This document shows positions 52,240 to 60,487 of a stretch of DNA of 64,000 bases, one piece after another. The DNA is from Bacteroidia bacterium (GTDB taxonomy: Bacteria; Bacteroidota; Bacteroidia; Bacteroidales; Paludibacteraceae). The notes under the pieces are model-generated. The model saw only the letters and a list, made by a program, of their open reading frames with translations, did no database searches and was not told the DNA's origin. Location of the stretch: positions 15,224-79,223 of the forward strand of contig JAGKVE010000004.1 in NCBI GenBank assembly GCA_021152555.1, in the 5' to 3' direction. The translations under genes were made by a program, and so were the position numbers. Numbering within the stretch: the stretch's first letter is position 1; each line of letters starts with the position of its first letter.

Positions 52240-52851
52240 ATGCTGATTTCTGAATACTTCAAACTAACGGAACGTCAGGCTGGGCAATTCGCTCAGCTTG
52301 ACGCGCTTTACCGGGACTGGAATAGTAAAATCAATGTCATCTCACGCAAAGACATTGACAATCTCTACGAGCACCATGTACTCCACTCGCTCGCTATAGC
52401 TAAATTACTGCCTTTTCTGCCCGGTACTTCAATACTTGATGTCGGTACGGGAGGTGGGTTCCCGGGAATACCTTTGGCAATTCTGTTTCCTGAGTGTCAA
52501 TTCTTGTTGATCGACTCTATAGGCAAGAAAATAAAAGTCGCTTCAGAAATTGCTGCCGCTTTAGGGTTAAACAATGTAACGTGCAAACAAGAACGCGCGG
52601 AAGAAGAGAAACAGAAATTTGATTTTGTTGTCAGCCGGGCGGTTATGCCGTTGCCGGATTTAGTCAGACTGATTCGCAAAAATGTCTCCGGCAAGCACAA
52701 AAATGCCGTCCCTAACGGTCTCATCGTTTTGAAAGGCGGCGATTTACAAGAAGAAATCCGCCCCTTTAAAGAGGCGGAAGTCACTCCTTGTAGTCAATGG
52801 TTCAAGGGAGAATGGTTTGACTCAAAACAGGTTATTTATCTCCCTCTGTAA
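52240..52851 (+). CDS. rsmG: 16S rRNA (guanine527-N7)-methyltransferase
   Basis: Methylates G527 in the 530 loop of 16S rRNA; loss gives low-level streptomycin resistance in other bacteria. The 203-residue protein has YRDWNSKINVISRKD, the SAM loop ILDVGTGGGFPGIPLAILFP, DSIGKKIKVASEIA and the SRAVMPLPDLV motif. It is slightly short but complete. The leader repeats TTCTGAAT-like words, and the start codon lies inside them. It converges with the pectate lyase gene across an 11-bp array. Confidence 0.94.
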   Translation: MLISEYFKLTERQAGQFAQLDALYRDWNSKINVISRKDIDNLYEHHVLHSLAIAKLLPFLPGTSILDVGTGGGFPGIPLAILFPECQFLLIDSIGKKIKVASEIAAALGLNNVTCKQERAEEEKQKFDFVVSRAVMPLPDLVRLIRKNVSGKHKNAVPNGLIVLKGGDLQEEIRPFKEAEVTPCSQWFKGEWFDSKQVIYLPL

Positions 52852-52873
52852 CCGCAAAATTATTGTAAATTTG

Positions 52874-52949
52874 TAATCGAACTTTTATCGAGGTTTTGTC
52901 GAACCATTTTCGAGTCATTCACGTTACCATTACGTTACCATTATATACC
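52874..52949. repeat. 11-bp-period array, copy 4
   Basis: Seven units at 11 bp: TAATCGAACTT, TTATCGAGGTT, TTGTCGAACCA, TTTTCGAGTCA, TTCACGTTACC, ATTACGTTACC and a last partial one. It fills the gap between the convergent rsmG and pectate lyase genes. Confidence 0.85.
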
Positions 52950-52950
52950 G

Positions 52951-54639
52951 TCACTGGAGTTCCAACCCTGTGATGGTATATTTTTTGTCGCCGCGTTGGA
53001 TTAGTATTTGCCCTTCATGGAGTTTCTTTGTACATGGGACATTGTCTCTTTGCACGTTTTCCACTCCTTCAGGCTCTTTATATCCGTCATCCATCGGCTG
53101 TTTGTGCGTCATCGCGTAGTCTAAATACATCTCTAACATGGTATAGCCGCTCGCATGGCGTACATTATTATCCGGTTTATTGGGGTCACAACCGTTAACC
53201 AGTTCCCATTCATCAGGCATACCATCTAGGTCGGTATCAGTTAGCGGCTCCACTGCCGGATAATCATAGAATCCCTCGGCATCTGTTTCGGCATCAATAA
53301 TACCTTTCTTACCGCTTTTGCTGCCGACATACGTGTGCGTACCGGCACGTGTATCGCCGACCAACCGCTGTCCTACATGGTCACGCGGGAAACAACCTAC
53401 TGTGTCCATCACAGCTGCATAAGCTTGTTCTGCCGTCTCGTAGTCGCTCACTGCATATGCATATTTATCGAAATCATAACGCCCGTAGATGGAATCTTCC
53501 GTCCATCTCCACCAAGGAGTATTTGGACGGATAAGCGTATCTACCCGTATATCGTCTTTCGTATAGGATTTCACGTTCACTGCCGACCAGTTATCGGTCG
53601 TCGCAGAACTTGCTCCATCGAACACATTGCCTGATAAATACCATTTGCTGGGTCCCCATGACGTAGCGTCGGAGCGTGCTTCCTCTACAGAAACATAATA
53701 TTTCTTATTCGTCGTATTCGGACCCACTTTGTAGTAGTTATTGATAAAATTACACTCATGAGCGGAGTTCAGGCCGTTATATTCACCACTATCCAATTTG
53801 GCGGTATTCTCCCCTCCGTAACAACCGGTAGAACCACCTTCGAAATTATACTGTACATTATTGATATAGTCCAGATAGACTACATAATCCTGATTTTGTG
53901 CGCCGTTAAAGCGACAGGAACGAGCGTTGTTGTTGACCAAAAGATTATGATGGTAAGTAGCAGGAGAACCACCCCACTGACAACCATACCCACGAATACC
54001 TTTCCTATGACCGGCATTGTACAATCCCTCATGAACGATGCTATACTGGACCGTGAAGAAATGACTGTCGTTCGTATTAAAGTTCTCTTCCATCGACCAG
54101 CCGAACTCACAATGGTCAAAGATATAGTTTTCGCAGTTTTCTGCGCCAACTGCGTTCTTCTCCAACTTATTACCATTCAAATCGTATCGACCGATACGGA
54201 AGCGCAGATTGCGGACTATGAAATTCTTTGATCCGCCAAACTCCACTTTGTGATGAGTGATTACAATTCCTACACCGGGGGCAGTTTGACCGACCAAGGT
54301 AAAGTTCTCGCGCCGGTTGAAATAAAGTCTGTCAACCAACCTTATTTCTCCGGTTACTGCAAAGCAAACAGTCAGCGGTTCGTCCGGGAATTGTTTAATT
54401 GCCCAACGGAGCGTGCCTTCTGTCTCGCCCTCTGCATCATCCTCCAATGAAGTGACATATACTACTTTTCCGCCACGTCCGCCGGAGGTATATTTGCCGA
54501 ATCCTGCAGCGCCGGGGAAAGCAACAAGCGTATCCGGCAGAAGGGAAACCTCTCCCCGTCCCTCTCCCAAGGAGAGGGTGAAATAAGAGGACATAATGGC
54601 CATAAAAGAAATCAAGAAAATCTTTTTCATATAATCCAT
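52951..54639 (-). CDS. Pectate lyase-like secreted protein (right-handed beta-helix)
   Basis: A 562-residue exported protein. GAAGFGKYTSGGRGGKVVYVTSL, TVCFAVTGEIRLVDRL, FTLVGQTAPGVGIVITHHKV and NFIVRNLRFRIGRYD are typical of polysaccharide lyase family 1-like beta-helix enzymes in Bacteroidetes, which degrade pectin. A calcium-loop-like TDTDLDGMPDEWELVNGCDP lies near the end. The tail QILIQRGDKKYTITGLELQ resembles that of the S8 protease and probably directs type IX secretion. Start either ATG 54639 or 54630. A palindromic element (54549-54579) is read as TLSLGEGRGEV at the end of the signal peptide, which may affect cleavage. Confidence 0.82.
   Translation of the reverse strand: MDYMKKIFLISFMAIMSSYFTLSLGEGRGEVSLLPDTLVAFPGAAGFGKYTSGGRGGKVVYVTSLEDDAEGETEGTLRWAIKQFPDEPLTVCFAVTGEIRLVDRLYFNRRENFTLVGQTAPGVGIVITHHKVEFGGSKNFIVRNLRFRIGRYDLNGNKLEKNAVGAENCENYIFDHCEFGWSMEENFNTNDSHFFTVQYSIVHEGLYNAGHRKGIRGYGCQWGGSPATYHHNLLVNNNARSCRFNGAQNQDYVVYLDYINNVQYNFEGGSTGCYGGENTAKLDSGEYNGLNSAHECNFINNYYKVGPNTTNKKYYVSVEEARSDATSWGPSKWYLSGNVFDGASSATTDNWSAVNVKSYTKDDIRVDTLIRPNTPWWRWTEDSIYGRYDFDKYAYAVSDYETAEQAYAAVMDTVGCFPRDHVGQRLVGDTRAGTHTYVGSKSGKKGIIDAETDAEGFYDYPAVEPLTDTDLDGMPDEWELVNGCDPNKPDNNVRHASGYTMLEMYLDYAMTHKQPMDDGYKEPEGVENVQRDNVPCTKKLHEGQILIQRGDKKYTITGLELQ
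54549..54579 (-). repeat. GC-rich palindromic repeat, copy b (in pectate lyase signal peptide)
   Basis: Minus strand ACCCTCTCCTTGGGAGAGGG followed by ACGGGGAGAGG. Read in frame as TLSLGEGRGE. Confidence 0.85.
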
Positions 54640-54647
54640 AATTTATA

Positions 54648-55385
54648 TTACACTTCCGGATTCTTCTCTCTCCCTTGAGGGGAGAGTTGAAGAGGGGTTA
54701 TCAATGCGCGCCAAAGTGCGTCGTCGGGCACCGGAGCTGTAATACATATTTTTTGTTTGCTGACAGGATGAATAAATTCAATTTTGCGGGCATGGAGACA
54801 AATGCCTCCATCCGGGTTAGAGCGCTTCGCGCCATACTTGAGATCGCCTTTGACAGGACAACCGATAGCCGCCAACTGGCAGCGTATCTGGTGATGCCGT
54901 CCGGTCTCCAGGTTGATTTCCAAAAGTGTATAGTTATCGCCGCGGACAAGGGTCTTGTATGTCAGGACAGCCAATTTAGGAGCCTCTCCCCGTCCCTCCC
55001 CTGAAAGGGAGGGAGATTTGCAAACATAACTTTTATTTTGTTTCTCGTTGCGGACGAGATAGTTCTCCAGCCGTGCTTCAGGCATTTTAGGAACTCCTTG
55101 CACGATTGCCCAATAGGTCTTATGAATCTGCTCATGACTCTTGAACATCTCATTCAGGCGCGTAAGAGCCTTGGACGTACGGGCAAAAAGCACAACGCCG
55201 CTTGTCGGGCGGTCCAGACGGTGCGTCACACCGAGAAAAACATCGCCGGGCTTGTTGTATTTCTCTTTGATATACGCCTTGACGATTTCCGACAGCGGTG
55301 TGTCGCCCGTCTTGTCGCCTTGGACAATCTCATTGCAGGTCTTGTTGACGGCAATGATATGATTATCTTCGTAGAGTACGGTCAT
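54648..55385 (-). CDS. RluA-family pseudouridine synthase
   Basis: Converts uridine to pseudouridine in rRNA or tRNA; the target cannot be told from sequence. The 245-residue protein has VLYEDNHIIAVNK, the catalytic aspartate motif VTHRLDRPTSGVVLFA (HRLDxxTSG), LEINLETGRHHQIRCQLA and CLHARKIEFIHP. Two palindromic elements are in frame: one in a loop (54983-55015, SPSLSGEGRGEAP) where relatives have a short variable linker, and one at the extreme C-terminus (54666-54697, TPLQLSPQGREK). Both keep the frame open. It stands 8 bp upstream of the pectate lyase start. Confidence 0.9.
   Translation of the reverse strand: MTVLYEDNHIIAVNKTCNEIVQGDKTGDTPLSEIVKAYIKEKYNKPGDVFLGVTHRLDRPTSGVVLFARTSKALTRLNEMFKSHEQIHKTYWAIVQGVPKMPEARLENYLVRNEKQNKSYVCKSPSLSGEGRGEAPKLAVLTYKTLVRGDNYTLLEINLETGRHHQIRCQLAAIGCPVKGDLKYGAKRSNPDGGICLHARKIEFIHPVSKQKICITAPVPDDALWRALITPLQLSPQGREKNPEV
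54666..54697 (+). repeat. GC-rich palindromic repeat, copy c (C-terminus of rluA-type gene)
   Basis: CTCTCTCCCTTGAGGGGAGAG then TTGAAGAGGGG. The element is in opposite orientation to the gene that reads it. Confidence 0.8.
54983..55015 (-). repeat. GC-rich palindromic repeat, copy d (inside rluA-type gene)
   Basis: Minus strand CTCCCTCCCTTTCAGGGGAG then GGACGGGGAGAGG; shares GGGACGGGGAGAGG with copy b. Confidence 0.85.
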
Positions 55386-55400
55386 ATATGCCGTAAAGAT

Positions 55401-56549
55401 TTACGCCAACACTGCATCTACGAGCGATTCCAACTCTGCCTGTTGTGCAGGCTTGAGTGCGCCGCGGATAGTAACCGTCGGCTCAACAATCTCTACGTTC
55501 TTGCATCCGGATAGCATCTCGCGCATCACGCGGTTGGCTTGAGGAGCCCATGAACCGTTCTCCACCAAGGCAACACGGCGATTCTGATAGCCTTTCAGAC
55601 GCAGTTTATGGAGGAACATATGCATCGGCGGGAAAATATCTCCATCGAAGGTAGCGCAGCAAAGAACAAGCTTGTCCATGCGGAATGCATCTTCTATTGC
55701 TTCCGCCATATCGTCACGACTAAGGTCGGTGATAGCAACCTTGCCTGCATTCTTCTGTTTCAACAACTCCGCTATCTTCTCCGCTACACGGCGTGTGTTT
55801 CCGTGGATAGAGGCATAAGCGACCAATACACCCTCCGTCTCAATACCATATGCGCTCCAAATAGTATATAAGCGCAGAGCTTCGTCTTTCTTCTCGCCTT
55901 CTAACATCGGACCGTGTAACGGCGCAATAGTGGCAATCGGCTTGTCTGCTAATTTCTTCAGTACGTTTGCTACTTGTACACCGTACTTGCCGACGATATT
56001 GAAATAATACCGCCGTGCCTCACAAGCCCAGTCGTCCTCATCGGCATGATACACACCGAACTTACCAAACCCGTCTGCAGAGAACAGCACTTCTTCTTCC
56101 GGGCAATAAGTCATAATGACCTCGGGCCAATGCACCATAGGCGCCGCAATAAAATGCAGTGTCAAACCGCCTAAATCAATGCTCTGTCCCTCCGCTACAA
56201 CTTGTACGTTCTTCGCCTCGATACCAAATTGGTTCATCATCACGACCGCTTGCTTGGAGCATAGTACGGTGGCCTCCGGATATTTCTTCAGGAACGCCCC
56301 CATAGAACCACTATGGTCCGGCTCCATGTGCTGACAAACAAGATAGTCCGGCTGACGGCCTTCCAATGCCTCCGACACACGCGCTAACCACTGATCCGTG
56401 CAGCGAGGATCCATTGAATCCATCACGGCTGTTTTCTGTTCGCCGAGGACTACATAACTGTTATAGCACATGCCTTCCGGCAGTTCGTATTGGCTTTCGA
56501 ACAGATCCAAATCGGCGTCATCGCAGCCGACATATTTGATATTTCTCAT
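55401..56549 (-). CDS. A-type flavodiiron protein (FprA-like)
   Basis: Reduces oxygen to water, or nitric oxide to nitrous oxide, using a di-iron site and FMN; it protects anaerobes. The 382-residue protein has the N-terminal lactamase-like domain with the iron ligands H74, E76, D78 and H79 in CQHMEPDHSGS, a further His in LHFIAAPMVHWPEVI and LHGPM, and a C-terminal flavodoxin domain (about 240-380) starting VLVAYASIHGNTRRVA. The rubredoxin electron donor is encoded 12 bp upstream. Confidence 0.94.
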   Translation of the reverse strand: MRNIKYVGCDDADLDLFESQYELPEGMCYNSYVVLGEQKTAVMDSMDPRCTDQWLARVSEALEGRQPDYLVCQHMEPDHSGSMGAFLKKYPEATVLCSKQAVVMMNQFGIEAKNVQVVAEGQSIDLGGLTLHFIAAPMVHWPEVIMTYCPEEEVLFSADGFGKFGVYHADEDDWACEARRYYFNIVGKYGVQVANVLKKLADKPIATIAPLHGPMLEGEKKDEALRLYTIWSAYGIETEGVLVAYASIHGNTRRVAEKIAELLKQKNAGKVAITDLSRDDMAEAIEDAFRMDKLVLCCATFDGDIFPPMHMFLHKLRLKGYQNRRVALVENGSWAPQANRVMREMLSGCKNVEIVEPTVTIRGALKPAQQAELESLVDAVLA

Positions 56550-56561
56550 TTCCGAAATTCC

Positions 56562-56720
56562 TTATGCCTGTGTAAATTGGTCTTTTCCTACGCCGCAAAG
56601 AGGACATGTCCAATCAGCAGGCAGATCTTCAAACGAAGTACCGGGGGCTATTCCGTTGTCCGGGTCACCAACTTCAGGATCATACTCATAACCACATACG
56701 TCACATATATATTTTGCCAT
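56562..56720 (-). CDS. Rubredoxin
   Basis: A 52-residue iron protein and likely electron donor to the flavodiiron protein encoded 12 bp downstream. Both Cys pairs are present: YICDVCGYEY (C6, C9) and CPLCGVG (C39, C42), with the usual DPDNGIAPGTSFEDLPADW between. The ATG at 56720 gives the standard length. No clear promoter is seen in the 51 bp upstream. The pair suggests oxygen or NO scavenging. Confidence 0.95.
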   Translation of the reverse strand: MAKYICDVCGYEYDPEVGDPDNGIAPGTSFEDLPADWTCPLCGVGKDQFTQA

Positions 56721-56771
56721 ATTGTACCGGCTGTAATTTAACCTCCAAGCCGGGCGGGAGGGATAAAATTG

Positions 56772-57551
56772 TTAATTACTATAAATTTGTCTTTGTCTTA
56801 TTGCCTCATAGATGAAAACACCCGCCGCCACAGACACATTGAGACTCTCAATAACCCCTGTCATAGGCAGACGAACCTGGTCCGTACAGAGTTTGAGGTT
56901 CTCTTCATATATTCCTTTTTCTTCGCTGCCCATCACGATGCACGTCGGCACTGTCATATCTACTTCCGTATAATTACGGTCGGTATGTTCGGTAGCCGCT
57001 ACGATGCGCAGACCGCTTTCCTGCAGATAGCGCAGGGCGTTTTGCAGGTTTTCGACTTTGCAGATAGGCAGTGTGTGCAGCGCGCCGGCGGACGCCTTGA
57101 CTGCATCGCCGTTGATGGCCGCACTGCCGCGCGTACCTATGATAAGCGCGTCCACGCCTGCGCATACGCAAGTACGGGCGATGGCACCGAAGTTACGCAC
57201 ATCCGTCACTCCGTCCAGCACCATCAATAATGGCACCTTCCCTTCGTCAAAAAGCGAAGCCACCATATTCTCCAGCGGATAGAACTCTATCGGGCTCAGG
57301 AACGCAATCACGCCTTGGTGGTTCTTGTCGGTGAACTGATTGAGTTTCTCTATCGGCACACGCTGGATCTGCGTACCGGTTCCTTCCAGTTTGAGTAATA
57401 ACTCGCGTCCGATAGCAGACGACATGTCGCGGCGGACGAGTACTTTGTCCAGCACTTTGCCGGCATCAACAGCCTCCATCACCGCGCGAACACCGAAAAT
57501 CATCTCTTTCTCCTTCGGGCGGCGCGTTTCGTATTGTTTCTTTTGTATCAT
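56772..57551 (-). CDS. rlmB: 23S rRNA (guanosine2251-2'-O)-methyltransferase (SpoU family)
   Basis: SPOUT-fold methyltransferase for the ribosome. The 259-residue protein has an N-terminal substrate-binding domain (MIFGVRAVMEAVDAGKVLDKV) and the SpoU motifs LDGVTDVRNFGAIARTC (motif 1), IVMGSEEKGI (motif 2) and LPMTGVIESLNVSVAAGV (motif 3), which form the knot. RlmB is the best fit; other 2'-O-methyltransferases of the TrmH group are possible. It starts 3 bp after the dsbD stop and ends the nadE-murB-murA-dsbD-rlmB run. Confidence 0.88.
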   Translation of the reverse strand: MIQKKQYETRRPKEKEMIFGVRAVMEAVDAGKVLDKVLVRRDMSSAIGRELLLKLEGTGTQIQRVPIEKLNQFTDKNHQGVIAFLSPIEFYPLENMVASLFDEGKVPLLMVLDGVTDVRNFGAIARTCVCAGVDALIIGTRGSAAINGDAVKASAGALHTLPICKVENLQNALRYLQESGLRIVAATEHTDRNYTEVDMTVPTCIVMGSEEKGIYEENLKLCTDQVRLPMTGVIESLNVSVAAGVFIYEAIRQRQIYSN

Positions 57552-57554
57552 AAG

Positions 57555-59138
57555 TTAGTATTTTAGCCATTCGATAAACTCCATCGGGTCGGTGGTGAAC
57601 GCCATCGGTTCTGCTACCTGCTGACCATACGCGTCCATTTGCACGTAGAACGGCTGTGCATTCGAGCCAAACTGCTCCCGTTGGATAGCACTGTTCTTAT
57701 CCCCTATTCCGTCTCGCTTGTCGTCCACGAAAAGTTCGATAAAGACATAGTTCTTCAACCGCGCTTTGACACTGTCGTCATCCAGCACAAACGCCTCCAT
57801 CTTACGGCAGTTCACGCATCCGTAGCCTGTGAAGTCGATAATAACAGGTTTGCCTGTCTGACGGGCATACGCCATGCCTTCCTCGTAGTCATTGAACACT
57901 TCGCGTCCCTCTATTTCCATCGGCGGCGCGAAAGCGCTGATGGCTTTGACTGGTGCGCCCCATAACCCGGGCACTAAGTAACCCGCGAAAGCCAAGGAAG
58001 GTATAATCACAACCGCGCGGATTATCTTGCGCGTAGTAGAGACATTTTTAATATTCCACAACAGGTAGATTCCGATACCTGCGAAACAAGCAATCCATAT
58101 AGCGATAAACAGCCATCTCGGCAGTATTCCCCACCCGTACGCCATATCCGCCACACTTAGGAACTTCAGCGACAACGCCAACTCCAAGAATGCCAGTACG
58201 ACCTTGAAAGAGGTCATCCAGTCGCCGGATTTCGGTGCCTGTTTCATCCATTGCGGGAACATCGCAAATAGAGAGAACGGCAATGCCAACGCAATCGCGA
58301 AACCAAGCATTCCTATCGTCGGCGCCAATAAAGACTTGCCTGCCGCTTCCACAAGCAGCGTGCCGATAATCGGACCCGTACAACTGAAACTGACGATAAC
58401 CAGCGTGAACGCCATGAGCAGAATACTCAGGAATCCACCTGTGCTGCGCGCTTTAGTATCCAGCGCCGTGCTCCAACTGTCCGGCAGCGTAATCTCAAAA
58501 AGACCGAAGAAAGAAAGCGCAAAGACCACCAAAATCAGGAAGAAGATGATATTCACTACGGCGTTGGTACTGAGGTCATTCAGCGCCGACGCTCCAAAAA
58601 GAACCGTGACCAGTAATCCCAAACCGACATACAGAATGACGATACTCAGTCCGTATAGAACAGCGTCCCTCATTCCGCCGCCTTTCTTCAAGAAGAACGA
58701 AACGGTCATCGGGATAATCGGCCATACGCAAGGCGTGAAGATCGCCAACAGTCCGCCCAACAGCCCTAACAGGAAGATCACCCACAACGACCTCCCGTCA
58801 TTTGTAATTTGGTCAGTATTCTGTACTCTGTCAGCGGAGCGGTCTGTACTCTCGAAAGACCACACCTCCGGCGCTGTACACATCTTGTCGTCGCAGGCAT
58901 TGAATCGTATCGGGCACAACTCCCCTTTCGCCAGAGTGACCACAAACGAGTCCGTGAACTCCTCATCGTACTCTCGCTCGCCGAACTCAATAATCGTCAT
59001 GTGCCAGCCTTTTTCTATCTCCGCCTTCAGCCGCACGCTGTCGCCTGCCTCTTCTCCACTCCATTTGACAGGCTGCACCATCTGTGCCGTCACCAATAGT
59101 GGCAGAAATGCAAATAATATTATCAGTATTCGTTTCAT
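57555..59138 (-). CDS. dsbD: Thiol:disulfide interchange protein DsbD
   Basis: Brings reducing power from cytoplasmic thioredoxin across the inner membrane to periplasmic partners. The 527-residue protein has a signal peptide, a periplasmic alpha domain with CPIRFNACDDKMC (about 75-90), a membrane domain of about eight helices with FTPCVWPIIPM and SFSCTGPIIG carrying the paired cysteines, and a C-terminal thioredoxin domain with the CVNC active site in GYGCVNCRKME. The ATG at 59138 overlaps the murA stop (TGATG). Confidence 0.93.
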   Translation of the reverse strand: MKRILIILFAFLPLLVTAQMVQPVKWSGEEAGDSVRLKAEIEKGWHMTIIEFGEREYDEEFTDSFVVTLAKGELCPIRFNACDDKMCTAPEVWSFESTDRSADRVQNTDQITNDGRSLWVIFLLGLLGGLLAIFTPCVWPIIPMTVSFFLKKGGGMRDAVLYGLSIVILYVGLGLLVTVLFGASALNDLSTNAVVNIIFFLILVVFALSFFGLFEITLPDSWSTALDTKARSTGGFLSILLMAFTLVIVSFSCTGPIIGTLLVEAAGKSLLAPTIGMLGFAIALALPFSLFAMFPQWMKQAPKSGDWMTSFKVVLAFLELALSLKFLSVADMAYGWGILPRWLFIAIWIACFAGIGIYLLWNIKNVSTTRKIIRAVVIIPSLAFAGYLVPGLWGAPVKAISAFAPPMEIEGREVFNDYEEGMAYARQTGKPVIIDFTGYGCVNCRKMEAFVLDDDSVKARLKNYVFIELFVDDKRDGIGDKNSAIQREQFGSNAQPFYVQMDAYGQQVAEPMAFTTDPMEFIEWLKY

Positions 59139-60445
59139 CAATCTTCTCTTTTTATGCAGGCACCGATGGCGTTGAGTCGGTACTCGATGTCTTCGTAGCC
59201 GCGGTCAATCTGGTCGATGTGGTCGATTTTGGAAATACCTTCGGCACTCATGGCGGCAATCAGCATGGCGATACCGGCACGGATATCAGGGCTCGTCATA
59301 TTGTTGTGTTTGAGTTTGCGTTCATGGTCATGGCCTACAACGACTGCTCTGTGCGGGTCGCAGAGGATAATCTGGGCACCCATATCAATCAGTTTGTCCA
59401 CGAAGAACAGACGGGATTCGAACATCTTCTGGTGAATCAGCACAGAGCCTTTCGCCTGCGTTGCAACGACCAAGAGGACAGAGAGCAAGTCCGGCGTGAG
59501 ACCGGGCCACGGGGCGTCGGCTACCGTGAGGATAGAGCCATCGAGAAACGACTCAATCTGATAGTGTTCCTGCGCGGGTATAAGAAGATCGTCGCCGTCT
59601 TCGTCAATGCGTATTCCTAATCGGCGGAAGGCGTCAGGAATGATTCCCAAGTCGCGGATTCCGGCATTCTTGATGCGGAGTTCCGAGCCGGTAATAGCCG
59701 CCATGCCGATGAACGAGCCCACCTCAATCATATCGGGCAGAAGTCTGTGCTGTGCGCCGTGGAGGGATTTGACGCCCTCTATGGTCAGGAGGTTCGACCC
59801 CACTCCGCTGATCTTCGCGCCCATCGCATTGAGCATACGGCATAATTGCTGCACGTATGGCTCACAGGCGGCGTTATATATCGTTGTTGTTCCTTTCGCC
59901 ATGACTGCCGCCATGATGATGTTCGCCGTACCGGTCACGGACGCCTCATCGAGCAGCATATACGTACCTTTGAGGTGCTTGCCGTTGAAACGGTAAGCTA
60001 ACAACTCTTGGTCGTACTCAAACGTAGCACCGAGATTCACCATTCCTTGGAAATGGGTGTCCAGACGGCGACGGCCGATCTTGTCTCCGCCGGGTTTGGC
60101 ATAGGTCACTTCGCCCAGACGCGCCAAGAGAGGACCAATCAGCATCACCGAACCGCGCAGTTTGTTACATTTATTGAGGAAATCGGCGGACCTCAGATAA
60201 GCAGTGTCGAGGTTGGCGGCCGTGAAGGCGTATTTGGCTTTCGCCAGTTTCTCCACCGTCACGCCGATAGAGGCGAGCAGGTCGATGAGGTTATTCACGT
60301 CCAGTATATTCGGCAGATTGTCAATAACCACCGTTTCCTTGGTCAGCAGTACCGCGCACAGTACTTGAAGTGCCTCGTTTTTTGCACCTTGCGGCGTGAT
60401 TGTTCCGTGCAGTTTATGTCCGCCTTCGATTACAAATGTAGCCAT
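59138..60445 (-). CDS. murA: UDP-N-acetylglucosamine 1-carboxyvinyltransferase MurA (Asp at Cys position)
   Basis: First committed enzyme of peptidoglycan synthesis; it transfers enolpyruvate from PEP to UDP-GlcNAc. The 435-residue protein starts ATFVIEGGHKLHGTITPQGAKNEAL with the conserved KN pair, and has LRGSVMLIGPLLARLG and RRRLDTHFQGMVNLGA. At the catalytic loop the sequence is KPGGDKIG: residue 121 is Asp where E. coli MurA has Cys115, the target of fosfomycin. Asp variants are active and fosfomycin-resistant in other bacteria. The leader is a heptamer repeat. murB lies 42 bp upstream. Confidence 0.94.
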   Translation of the reverse strand: MATFVIEGGHKLHGTITPQGAKNEALQVLCAVLLTKETVVIDNLPNILDVNNLIDLLASIGVTVEKLAKAKYAFTAANLDTAYLRSADFLNKCNKLRGSVMLIGPLLARLGEVTYAKPGGDKIGRRRLDTHFQGMVNLGATFEYDQELLAYRFNGKHLKGTYMLLDEASVTGTANIIMAAVMAKGTTTIYNAACEPYVQQLCRMLNAMGAKISGVGSNLLTIEGVKSLHGAQHRLLPDMIEVGSFIGMAAITGSELRIKNAGIRDLGIIPDAFRRLGIRIDEDGDDLLIPAQEHYQIESFLDGSILTVADAPWPGLTPDLLSVLLVVATQAKGSVLIHQKMFESRLFFVDKLIDMGAQIILCDPHRAVVVGHDHERKLKHNNMTSPDIRAGIAMLIAAMSAEGISKIDHIDQIDRGYEDIEYRLNAIGACIKRED

Positions 60446-60450
60446 ATCTC

Positions 60451-60485
60451 AATTCGTAATTCGTAATTCGTAATTCGTAATTTTT
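60451..60485 (-). repeat. Heptamer repeat before murA
   Basis: Plus strand AATTCGT four times (60451-60478), then AATTTTT. On the minus strand it ends 5 nt before the murA ATG. Confidence 0.9.
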
Positions 60486-60487
60486 AA

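Noticed and set aside
58204..59175. Long plus-strand open frame (323 codons)
   Set aside because: Antisense to dsbD, which has full domain and motif support.
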